A stretch of DNA of 64,000 nt from Echinarachnius parma (taxonomy: Eukaryota > Echinodermata > Echinoidea > Clypeasteroida > Echinarachniidae): NCBI GenBank assembly GCA_037951105.1, contig JBAMJV010003958.1, positions 1-64,000 of the forward strand, in the 5' to 3' direction. Below the pieces are notes generated by a model. It searched no databases, had not been told where the DNA came from, and worked only from the letters and a program-made list of their open reading frames with translations. The position numbers were made by a program, and so were the translations under genes. Positions 12,264 to 22,075 of the stretch are shown here, piece by piece. Numbering within the stretch: position 1 is the stretch's first letter; each line of letters starts with the position of its first letter.

Positions 12264-13538
12264 AGGAATAAATGTTAAAACGGCTTGCCATACGGACTTT
12301 CCATTAAGCGTCTTTGGCAGAACTCTAGTTGGCAGCGCTATAGGGGGATAGACGTTACGTGAAACACAGTTTAGAATCCAAACTATAGACGTGTGGGCTC
12401 TGGCGATCCCATCCGACCAGCTCAAAATTTTGGCTCAAACATCGCTTTATAAGGGGGATTTAATACAGGGTTCTATGGGCACTGAAAAATCACCCACCAA
12501 AAATAGAAACCACACCCATCCTCTCTTCTAATTGGTTGGAGGTCACCTACTGAAAGTAATAAATCCACCCCCTTCTCTAATTGGTTAGAGGTCACCTACC
12601 AAAAACTAAATCTCCACACATCTTCGCACTAATTTGTCAATACCGATTTTGTCCACGCTGATTGGCTCAAACACTTGCTACACAAAAATGTGGGGGAAAG
12701 CTTTATACTAATGTCTATCTCTTCAAGTGTCAACGGTTTCCCTTTGCAATAACTAATACATGTTATTTGCACAGTTGCACACGACATCAAATTACACGGT
12801 ATTTAAATCGTAATATGGGAAAGGGGTATAAAGAGAAGTTTGTACGAGCAGTAAGTATATGGTACGAGAGAATCAGGGGCACAAAAGAAAGAGTTCACGT
12901 AAAAGTGGATTTCGGTAAAGGGAAATGTAAAAACCAGATTTGAAGAAGGAGGTTACAGGGAAGTGGTTGAGAAAGGGAGAGTTGGACACAGAAAAGAAAA
13001 TAGAGGATGGGGTCATAATAAGAGAGTTTGTGTGAGAAAGGAAATAATAGAAAAGTTAAACATGATGTCAAAGTTCCCAGATGAAACACCTTTATTTTTA
13101 AAATGATAATTCCACTATCCTCAATACCCAATTTATTTGTCCTCACAATTCTTTGAAGGAAATATTTGACTTCTGCTAGTAACAAAACTCTGGTTTGTTA
13201 CAATATCTAAATAGCATCAATAATACATTGCTTTTTGATTAAAATATAATGGGTAGTGAACTCCAACATTATAAGGAAGTTCTGATTGTTCGATATTCGC
13301 CCAGTCCGCCTTATCGTAAAAAAGGGAGGAGCGTAATCTCGGTCAATAAGGGTCACAATGTCCTGCTGGATTAAGACGCAGTATACTGTACTAGACTGCA
13401 GCATATATACGCCATTCAATAAACGGAAACTAGTCTAACTGATCACGAGGAACCATTAATTTTAAAAGTAACATAGACAATTAGTTATTTAATAGGTAAT
13501 GCCCTTTGTTCTGATTTTGGTTTTATGAATCGTTTTAG
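12264..13538. other. Rest of sulfotransferase intron 2
   Basis: No exon recognised. A 40-50 bp motif with 'taattggtt.gaggtcacctac' occurs twice (12529-12555 and 12578-12600). Open frames at 12662-13185 have no domain. Confidence 0.5.
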
Positions 13539-13905
13539 GGTGGACCAAGTGGACTAACAGAGTTCAGATATGGGCGAACATGTACGATGACGCCTCGCGG
13601 GTCTTCGACGACGTCCTCGTCGTTCACTTCGAGCATCTACGGTCCGATCTCGAACACCAACTTCGTCGGATAGCCCGGTTCCTGCGGCTTAACAAGACGA
13701 TGTCACCAACTGAGACCCTGGAACACAGGATCCAGTGTACGCTGGGAGACACAAAGGGTCGGTTCAAGAGGAAGCACCACCATATTTCGTTCGACCCTAC
13801 ACTCCACAAATGACAGCCATGGTAGACAAGAAGATAGAGTATGTGCTCAGGAGGTTAAAGGAAGAAGGCCAACCATTACCACCGTACGCGGTGACACCAT
13901 CTTAA
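13539..13905 (+). CDS. Sulfotransferase terminal exon, frameshifted
   Basis: It follows 'cgttttag'. The first part encodes WTKWTNRVQIW, then VFDDVLVVHFEHL and LRRIARFLRLN, the C-terminal helices of the fold. One base is missing near 13793. The restored frame reads through TAMVDKKIEYVLRRL to a TAA at 13903-13905, which is formed by the terminal TTAA of a MITE. Confidence 0.85.
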
Positions 13906-14522
13906 AGCCAAATAACAGTACTGGGACACACCCCACACACAAACAAAATGAAAATATGCTTTCATCACCTACCACGTGAAAGAATATTATCATAACTTAG
14001 ATGTTGATGTAAATATTTTGACAAAAACTGCTTTGAAATGGACTAATTGAGCATTAAAATGTTCGAAATAAAACGATATTTGACAAAGTTCAAATAAAAC
14101 CGCATGTTCGCTGCGTGCTAAATAAGACTTCGTCTTTTCTTTTGAAAAGACTTAAAGTGTTCAGTTTCAGCTTTCTAGGGCATGTTAATCGAAATTTCAA
14201 CACAAAGTCGGATTATCAGGAAAGCCCATGAAAGACGCAGCGTTTTTGACTGACAAGACGCCTAAACCTACATGGCAAATGATGCGCCACGTGGCTCCGC
14301 ATGTGAACGAGCATAGCTACGCCTGCATAGACGGCCCGAAGTTAGGCCCAATGTTAGCGGCATTCATAAAGGTTTCAACTGATATTTCTCAAATGAACGA
14401 TACCAAAGTTCGGATTTTTCCACACAAGCCCTTTTTGTATACTATTTCAATAATACTGATCAATTACTTTGGCCAATAAAGATACTTTCGGTAATTTTCC
14501 CAATACTGTTATTTGGCTTTAA
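13902..14522 (+). mobile_element. TTAA-ended MITE, 'GCCAAATAACAGTACTGGGA' family
   Basis: The left end is TTAAAGCCAAATAACAGTAC and the right end is its complement 'actgttatttggctttaa'. It abuts the sulfotransferase coding sequence and supplies the stop codon and probably the poly(A) signal. A small open frame inside (14228-14479) has no recognisable domain. A larger, interrupted relative lies at 18930-20880. Confidence 0.8.
14067..14072 (+). terminator. Candidate poly(A) signal for the sulfotransferase gene
   Basis: AATAAA 162 bp past the stop codon, within the MITE; a second 'aataaa' follows near 14093. Confidence 0.4.
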
Positions 14523-14934
14523 CCAATTGTCTATCACACGCGTAGCAAGGAATTTTGCAACGGGGCTTCCTCCTCCTAGTGTGTAAGCGCGATCCGTTTG
14601 GGGCATCCTTTAGGGTCTTTGGTGGGCCCATGATTTTAGCTGTTCAAAGCGCCAAAATCATAACTACCGGCTAACAAGCAGAAAAAGAAGAAGCACCCAA
14701 CTCGCTTCGCCAGTGTTGTCTATTATACAATTATAAAACGGCTACGGTAAATTCAGTAATGGGATTGGTTAAATCCTGTCACGTGACTATTTATTAATTT
14801 TAACCAACGTGCACGAAGGCGCAGAAAAGGCGCAACGACTGTGCTGATATCATAGAATTATGAATAAACAAACTAACAACTCGTTTATGGTGTGTAAGCA
14901 TTTTATTTTTTCTTAAAATAAATGTGGGATCACA

Positions 14935-15080
14935 CATTTATTCCGATTGGATACATTATTTGATAATATTTCAGCTGTTTCTGAACCGATTTTGATCAAA
15001 TAAAGTTTATTCATTAAAATTGTATGCTCTTTCAAAAAAAATTTTTTTCTTTTTCTTGAAGCGCCCCCTATTCCAAAAAA
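14935..15080 (+). mobile_element. Fragment of the 16389-16927 MITE family
   Basis: It shares 'atttcagctgtttctgaacc', 'gattttgatcaaata' and 'gcgccccctat' with the right part of that element. Confidence 0.65.
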
Positions 15081-15164
15081 TATTTTGGCCATCCTGTGCG
15101 CGGCTCGTTTTGCTCTCTATGGGAAGTTTGTACACACTTACCATTCAATATAACGCTGTTAAAG

Positions 15165-15860
15165 TGAACGTTGCTCATAGCAACGTTCACTATTATACAA
15201 AATAATGAATGTTTATGAGTGCAATGGTACGAATATTTGCATGAGGTGGAAGATGGAATGTTACATTCAACGTGGCGAAATAATGAATGTTTATGAATGC
15301 AATGGTACGAATATTTGCATGAGGTGGAAGATGGAATGTTACATTCAACGAGGCGAAGCCGAGTTGAACGGAACATGCCATCTTTCACCGAATGAAAATA
15401 TTCGTACCATTGCACGAATGGAAAAACATTCATTATTTGTTTTATATGACACCTACATGTAGGTGTAAAAACTAAAATCGATCCCTAAATAGATCGTTTT
15501 TTCATTTGATATTTTCGGAAATTTACACTTTATCGCGGCCCTGGCCCAGATCACAACACACAGCTGCATGCCTTGAGTGCGTAATGTTTGTTAATGTTTG
15601 AGTGCGTAATGTTTGTTCATGAATGGAATATCTGCGCAATGCGCACAGCTAGCGCTTGCACAACAACAACATCAAAAAGTACCATTGCACGTTTAATGAC
15701 GTCATGTATCGTTCAATGGTACTAAAAAAGTACCATTGTACGTTTAATGATGTAATTTATCGTTCAATGGTACTAAAAAAAGTAAATGACTTCAAAATCG
15801 TGGAATGGTACATTTCCACGAATGTCATGTGACCTGAATTCAACCAATCACATTGCGAGA
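15165..15860. repeat. Compound repeat built on 'gtaccattgcacg'
   Basis: An ~80-bp unit is tandemly duplicated (15205-15355: 'tgcaatggtacgaatatttg' twice) and then appears inverted ('gaaaatattcgtaccattgc', 15395-15415). Downstream, 'aaaagtaccattg.acgtttaatga' occurs twice with inverted partners 'cgttcaatggtac' (15675-15775). It has the look of a decayed foldback element. Confidence 0.6.
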
Positions 15861-16388
15861 ACATTCCAAGGTGGCATATAAACCGCAATATCCAACAGTA
15901 ATCAACCAATACGAATGCTCTATTTCCCTTAATTATGACGCCATCATCTTATATAACTTCAAAAGGGATCTTGATGGACAGGTTATTTGTATGCTGGCAA
16001 AATAAACACGTTATATCACGGCGTTATTAGTATGTGTCTCTTCTGTTTTGAAAAGTAAACATTCCACATATTTACTGAAATAATAAGATGTGATCATAGT
16101 TTTAATATAATAACCATAATCATACGGGGTTTATTATTATAATATTAGGTAGAGTATTTTTAAAGTCATATTTATTGCTAGTTTGTCATTTTGTTTGCCT
16201 TTACTCATGTCCCCCTTTTTTGCTATCAGCGCTAATTTCGACCAGCCAGATGCTCGAAACTCACAGAAGATAGGCAGGTATGAATTTTGTAATTGTTCAA
16301 ATTTCTTAAAACGGTGGAATCTAAGCTTAAAATGATATATATTTTGTAAGAATGTGGTTATCCTAGGCTATTCAATTATATCAATTAA

Positions 16389-16927
16389 TTTAAAGGGGTA
16401 GTACAGTTTTGGTAAGGCTGAGCTCAAGTAGCTAAAAACCTGCACAATAACATTACAAACTAATAGTTATAACTCCACCATGCTCGAAAGGTATAGACAA
16501 TTACAAACGACCAAGTAAGCAGCCTGTTATCATTCAAAAAGAGCCATTAAAACACAAGAGGGCGCTTTCTAAAAAAGCATTGGTTTTCACCATTTTTCAT
16601 ACAAAATTATAAATGTGATGTTTTGTTGAAATAATGATTAAATAGAGAAATCATCAACAACGATTTAAAAACCTCTTTTGAAATTTTTTGGAAAAGTGTA
16701 AGCATTTGTTAAATTTAAAAACAAATCATTGAATGAATCTGGGCCCCAGATTTAATCCGATCGCATATATTTATTGATATTTCAGCCGTTTCTGAACCGA
16801 TTTTGATCAAATACAGTTTATTCTGCCATTAAAATTGCTCTTTCAAATTTTACAAGTTTTTCATTATCTCACAAACAAATTATTTCTTGCAGCACCCTCT
16901 ATACCAAAACTGAACTATCCCTTTAAA
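16389..16927 (+). mobile_element. TTAA-ended MITE, 'GGGGTAGTACAGTTTTGG' family, reference copy
   Basis: The left terminus is TTTAAAGGGGTAGTACAGTT and the right is the inverted 'aaactgaactatccctttaaa'. Other copies lie at 6745-7235, 14935-15080 and 60010-60235; a left-end scrap is at 35056-35085. Confidence 0.85.
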
Positions 16928-17214
16928 GAAAAGGAGCAAGGAAGTCCATTTACACAGAATACACCGTCCTTAGCAACGACTATTGATAGACTCATCGGAT
17001 AAAGATGAAAGCTGGCAGACATGGTAAATAGATAAATTTTTCATTTTTAAAAATGTTAACCTGAACAAATGGCATGACATAAAGCTCTGAGGCCTCTGTT
17101 TCACACATTCAAGGATCCGACACGGATCGAGTGGCGGAGTGAATACGGTACAAATACGGTACAAATGCGGAGAAGTACCGTGTCTATACGAACGTCCCCG
17201 GAGAACCTCCGGAG

Positions 17215-17432
17215 TTAAAGGCCCGGTCACATATCACCGGATAGCGTGTCCGACAGAGAGTATGCGTTTATTTTCCGTTTCTTGTCAGGCGATGTACGTT
17301 GTTCTATCCAGCGGAATGCTTTTTGCATGATGCAATGGAGACGACTTTCAACACCGGATAATTTGATTTCACAAATTTCCTTTTTGCCGGGTATCCGTGT
17401 ACGCTATCCAGGGATATGTGACTGGGCCTTAA
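17215..17432 (+). mobile_element. TTAA-ended MITE, 'CACATATCACCGGATAGCG' family
   Basis: Inverted termini are TTAAAGGCCCGGTCACATAT and 'atatgtgactgggccttaa'; 'accggatagcgt' pairs with 'acgctatccaggg'. It is the intact version of the element split at 3238-5622. Confidence 0.85.
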
Positions 17433-17957
17433 CCCGGAGCACACGGAAGAGTACGGTATATGCCGTTCATTATTAAGTCAATATGTCTTGTAGTGTTTTG
17501 TGAATTGCTACCAAACATAAAGCAATTTTTATTCTCTTAAAAAGATTTTACATGTTTTATATAATCTTATAGTTTAGTAGTTATTAGTGTGTCCACTATT
17601 GTAAATACTTAGTGTAGAAAATAGTGTAGAATGTTATTTAATCTTGCCTTAGTCAAATGTAAGCATAATATCGTCTATTCATGTACATAGGGTCCTACGC
17701 CCCACTAGCAAAAGTTGCTATTTCTGTAGGGTCCTTTTACCAATTTGTTTGTCTGTCAACATTTCTTATATTCATGTATGATTGTTATATTGTTATCTTA
17801 TTGGTAATAAAGTTATTCATTCATTGATTCATTATTATTTTATTTTTAATTTTTTATAATATGGTAAATTCTTTGATAGTGTAGATCTTTCATTATATGC
17901 TTGTTTTTCCTATATGTTTTTGTTTATGTTTGATTCATATGTAGGGTTAGCCTTTTG

Positions 17958-18533
17958 TCAAGGCCCCCGCGCGAACACCCAACCGAGCGCGAAGCGCGAG
18001 ACTATAGACCCGAGCGCAGCGAGGTCAAGGCCCCCGCGCGAACACCAGGGGGGTGTCACTGCTGCCAGAGTGCAGCGATTTTTGCTCACCGGAAGAGCCC
18101 ACAACTGGTTGCATTATGGGCTACTTGGGAACTACAGTTAACCAATCACAGAGTAGTTCAAACGCGTCGTCACGGGATCGAGGTCAATAAAACAAGTTCA
18201 TATGCATACGTCACAATGGCTCCCATTGTTCTCATAAGCGTGATGAAATCTAGGACAGTGCGCAGGAAAATAGGCGCGATAGTCTACGCACCGCATAGGC
18301 ATGATGATTGGTCCAGTATTTCTAGGTCACTACGCGATGACGTAGAGAAGTGGGCTACGGGAGCTTCAAAAATCGGTTCACTCCGCCATGTTGCCCATGT
18401 ACAAAGTCTATGGGACACGTGACTTGCGCGCGTTAAGTGAGCCTTCTAGTTATAAACGGGTTGGTTTGTTTATTCATACTTCTATGGCGAACACCCAACC
18501 GAGCGCGAAGCGCGAGACTATAGACCCGAGCGC
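17958..18533 (+). repeat. Direct repeats of a GC-rich 47-mer
   Basis: The stretch from 'gcgaacacccaaccgagcg' to 'tatagacccgagcgca' occurs at about 17973-18019 and again, almost identical, at about 18486-18532. A shorter repeat 'aaggcccccgcgcgaacacc' is at 17961 and 18027. The ~465 bp between them has no recognised coding content. Confidence 0.7.
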
Positions 18534-18929
18534 ACTAGCCAATCTACAGTAGTTGTAATTGTACAAGCGGGATCACAGCTCGTAATGTATGATCGATCTC
18601 CCAGCCATATAGAGCCTTGATTAAAGGCTAATGTAGGGTATACTTATTATGTAGATTGTAATTGTTTTTTTTTTGTATTTACGCACCTGCATAGGGCAGT
18701 TTTTCAACTGATGTTTTCTATCTTATTCGTAGAAGACATAAATATATAAATACATAAATTATACATAGATAAATTATACATAGATAAATAAATAAATGAA
18801 CAACATTTCCATTGCTTTCAAGTGATGTATTGTGAAACACAACAAATACACATCGGAGACTTCAGATTCGCGGATGCAACACGGATAAACGGAACAATAG
18901 GATTGTTGTGTCCCCGGAGGACGCCGGTC

Positions 18930-20880
18930 TTAAAGGTGAATGACAGTAGTGGGAAACGCCCCACCCCCTAAAAATGAAATGTATACGCTCTTATTACCAA
19001 CCATGTGAAAGAATATAGTTTTACTAATATGGGATTATACAAATTTGGCCAAGAAACCGCCTACTAATTGATATATTTGCAAAATTATATATTGATCTGT
19101 TGCGGATAGATATCGCCAACGCGGAATCGCGCATACGCTACGTGCATTATTGACCACGTGCGTTCACTATACTTGTACTTGTACTTGGGTACTCGACAGG
19201 GTCCATCAGTCAGGACGTAGAGTCGAGGGGAACCGGTGAGGTATCCCTTTAATTGCCGATTGAGGCAACTGCTCCCGCAAAGGCTCCTAGTGATGTAGAA
19301 GCCAAGATATTATTGGGGAGCGCATTCCATGCTGTTACAGTTTGTGGGAAGTAGGAGTTCTGGTAAAGCTGAGTTCGAGTATGTATATGCTTGAGCTTAT
19401 TTGGGTGGTATTGTCTGGTGATGCTTGGGGCCATTGGTGTGAGGAGTTGGTCAGGTGTAATTGCTACCATGCCATTCTGAATTTTGTAGAGGAGGCTAAG
19501 GCAGGAGATGTGTCTGCGTCTTTCCAGTGTACTCCATTGAAGTTGTTGAATCATAGCAGACACACTCTCAGAATGGTGGTATTGTTGAAGAACGAATCTT
19601 GCTGCTCGCCTCTGTACAGCTTCAATCTTTGAGATGCTCTTCTTTGTAGATGGATTCCAGACTGTTGCACAATATTCCAAGCGAGGTCTAACCAGGGAGA
19701 AGAAGGCTTGTTGTCGGATCTTCTGGGAAGAGCGTCGTAGATTCCTATTGATAAGCCCGAGCATTTGGTTGGATTTCGATGCAATTCCATCAATGTGTTT
19801 TTGCCAGGATAGGTTGTGAGAAAAGGTAAGACCCAGGTATTTGTAGTTTTGAACTGCTGTAAGTTGAGTATTGCCTAGTAGGTAATTGCCTTCAATGTTG
19901 TTTCGGCGGAGTGAGAACCGTAGAAGATGACATTTCTCTGTGTTGAATTTCATCTGCCAGGTAAGAGACCATTGATGAAGGCGGTCAAGGTCCCGCTGAA
20001 GCGCATGGTGGTCCGAGATGTCATGAATAGGATTGTATATGAGACAGTCATCTGCAAACAGCCTTAGCTTGGACGTGATACCATGGGAGATGTCATTTAT
20101 AAATGTGATGAACAATAAGGGGCCCAGTACCGTTCCTTGGGGAACACCAGATGACACATGGATCGTGTCAGATGCTTGTCCATCTACAACCACCCGCTGG
20201 GATCGGTCTGTTAGGAATGATCTGATCCATTGCTGTAGTTCGCCTCGGATGCCGTAGTGTCTGAGTTTGAGTAAGAGGCGCTCATGGGGGACACGGTCGA
20301 AAGCTTTCGAAAAATCCAGAGCAATCGCATCAACCTGGTCTTTTTGGTCCAGTGAACGTGCCAGATCTTCGGCTGTCATAATTAACTGGGTCTCACATGA
20401 GCGGCCTGCTCGGAAACCATGTTGAGAGTCGTGTAGTACGTTGTTGGTATCGTAGTGGTGCATTATCTGACTGAAGATGATATGTTCTATCAACTTACTG
20501 CATATCGATGTTACGGAAACAGGACGATAGTTTGAAGGGGTGCTTTTGTCTCCCTTTTTAAAAATTGGTGTGATGTTCGCCAGGCGCCAGTCTGATGGTA
20601 CTTGTCCAGTGTTCAGTGACTGCTGGAAGATGATACTATACGGGCTTGTCCCCAGCTTTCCGATATCTCCAGTCCAGCGCTAGCGGCGCGGACAGGTGCG
20701 AACGGGCGGTGGATTTATACATTTCACGGGCGGGTATTGGATTTCATCCGATATTTCTGCATTTAACGCATCGTTAGGTTTGGATTTTACCACACAAGCC
20801 CTTTTTAGATACTTATTCAACAATATTGATCAATTATAAATGTTTTCTGTAACTTTCCCAAAACTGTTATTCATCTTTAA
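18930..20880 (+). mobile_element. TTAA-ended MITE interrupted by a retrotransposon
   Basis: It begins TTAAAGGTGAATGACAGTAG and ends 'actgttattcatctttaa', the same family as 13902-14522 (shared 'gtgaaagaatat', 'ccacacaagcccttttt'). A CR1-type element occupies 19190-20677 in its middle. Confidence 0.7.
19249..20677 (-). CDS. 5'-truncated non-LTR retrotransposon reverse transcriptase, CR1/Jockey type
   Basis: One open frame covers most of a reverse transcriptase. It starts inside the fingers (LANITPIFKKGDK, NYRPVSV near 20500-20570). It then has palm motif A (ALDFSKAFDRVPHERL), motif B (SGVPQGTVLGPLLF), the catalytic FADD box (LRLFADDCLIY), and the thumb and C-terminal region typical of CR1/Jockey elements (LEYCATVWNP). 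The endonuclease and ORF1 are missing, so the copy is 5'-truncated at about 20677, the usual result of target-primed reverse transcription. The 3' end (about 19180) carries short CAAGTA-like repeats on the minus strand. The frame has no lesion, so the insertion is fairly recent. Confidence 0.93.
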
Positions 20881-21065
20881 AGGGACAGTCCCTCTTTTAC
20901 AAAACGTCTGAACAGTTTCCAGTTGAAGGCGGGGGATGAATGAAACACACACAAAAACAAATCAGATCGAACAGCCCTATAATTTTGATTCTACGAATGA
21001 AAAACGAATGCGTCCCTCCATCAGACTATATAATATCGGTCAATAAAAGAGTTTTACTGATTTAG
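20876..21065 (+). mobile_element. Truncated 'GGGACAGTCCCTC' MITE sharing TTTAAA with its neighbour
   Basis: It begins TTTAAAGGGACAGTCCCTCT directly at the right end of the 18930-20880 MITE. It is related to 6163-6632, and its right end is not recognisable. Confidence 0.5.
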
Positions 21066-21070
21066 CATAA

Positions 21071-22075
21071 TATTACAACTAAACACAACAAAAAAAGTAA
21101 CTCCCCCTCTAAGCAAAATGGCGTAACTTTTTAAAAAATTGGGTCTGAGCAACATAACTTGGCAGGAATGTTTCTAAAATGATTGGCTAACGTCTCTGTG
21201 AAAATGAATTCGATCCGCCATGCCATGCATGAGTGAGCACACATTAAAGGAAAAATGTCACTTTTCAAAAGTCACAAGAGTCAAAAAGTGAAAATTCTGC
21301 CTTTGATGTGTGGTCACTCATCCATGACTAGACGGACCAATTTCATTTTCACACATAAGTTAGTCAATAAATGTAGGAACAATCCTGCCGAGTTATTTTG
21401 CTCAAAATCTTTTCGTTAAAAAGTTATGTTATTTGATTAAGGGGGACTTATTTTTGTGTTGAGTTTAATTGATCAGTATTGTTGGAATAAACTCAACAAA
21501 AAAGTAAGTCTCCTCGTGATTAGAATAACATAACTTTTTAACAAAAATGTTTTGAGCAAAATAACTCGGCAGGATTGCTCCTACACTTATTGACTAACTT
21601 CTGTGTGAAAATGAAATTGGTCCATCGAGACATGCATGGGTGAGCACACATCAAAGGAAAGATTAGCACTTTGTGTGCTCACTCATGCGTGACTCAATGG
21701 ACCAACTTCAATTTCACTCAGAAGTTAGTCACAAAGTGTAAAAACAATCCTGCCGAGTTATTTTGCTCAAAACATTTTTGTCAAAAAGTAACGCCATTTT
21801 GAATAAGGGGACTTACTTTTGTTGTTGTGTGTATTACAAAAGCGTGCATGATTCATAAACACAACAAAAAAAGTGAGTCCCCTAATCAAAATGGCGTCAC
21901 TTTTTGACAAACTTGTTTTGAGCATAACTCGGCAGGATTGTTCCTATACTTTGTGACTAACTTCTGAGTGAAAATGAAGTTGGTCCATTGAGTCACGCAT
22001 GAGTAAGCACACAAAGTGCCAATCTTTCCTTTGATGTGTGTTCACTCATGCATGACTCGATGGACCAATTTGTTG
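21071..22075. repeat. Tandem run of ~370-bp palindromic elements
   Basis: There are two full palindromes (about 21071-21460, centre near 21290; about 21485-21835, centre near 21670) and a partial third (21858-22075). Arms begin 'acacaacaaaaaaagt.a.tcccc' and contain 'ctcggcaggattg' and 'ttggtccat.gagtca.gcatg' and their complements. Arms differ by scattered substitutions, so this is not a recent assembly duplication. Confidence 0.8.

Larger units (their letters stand above)
8614..13905 (+). pseudogene. WSCD-like sulfotransferase gene, three exons, two frameshifts
   Basis: The exons are 8614-8810, 9516-9733 and 13539-13905, with compatible phases (G|GA and G|GG). The product resembles the sulfotransferase domain of WSC-domain proteins WSCD1/2, Golgi enzymes that use PAPS. 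The 5'-phosphosulfate loop is SFPGSGNTW in exon 1 and the 3'-phosphate motif is RNPYD in exon 2. WSC domains and a membrane anchor are not visible upstream, so the 5' end is missing or the protein is short. Exon 2 shifts frame after NPYD, so the reading frame meets TAG; the downstream frame resumes as IDDALKACRNY. Exon 3 shifts near 'ttcgaccctacact' and resumes as PYTPQMTAMVDKK to the stop. Each is a single missing base. This is a young pseudogene or two base-call errors; otherwise the gene is well preserved. Exon 2 and exon 3 are 3.8 kb apart because of a foldback element. Confidence 0.7.

Noticed and set aside
14228-14479. Possible 83-residue gene after the sulfotransferase
   Set aside because: It lies wholly inside the MITE 13902-14522, has no recognised domain, and is not preserved in the related MITE at 18930-20880.
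17955-18422. 155-residue open frame
   Set aside because: It runs through the 47-mer repeat, shows no domain or splice sites and has low-complexity composition.
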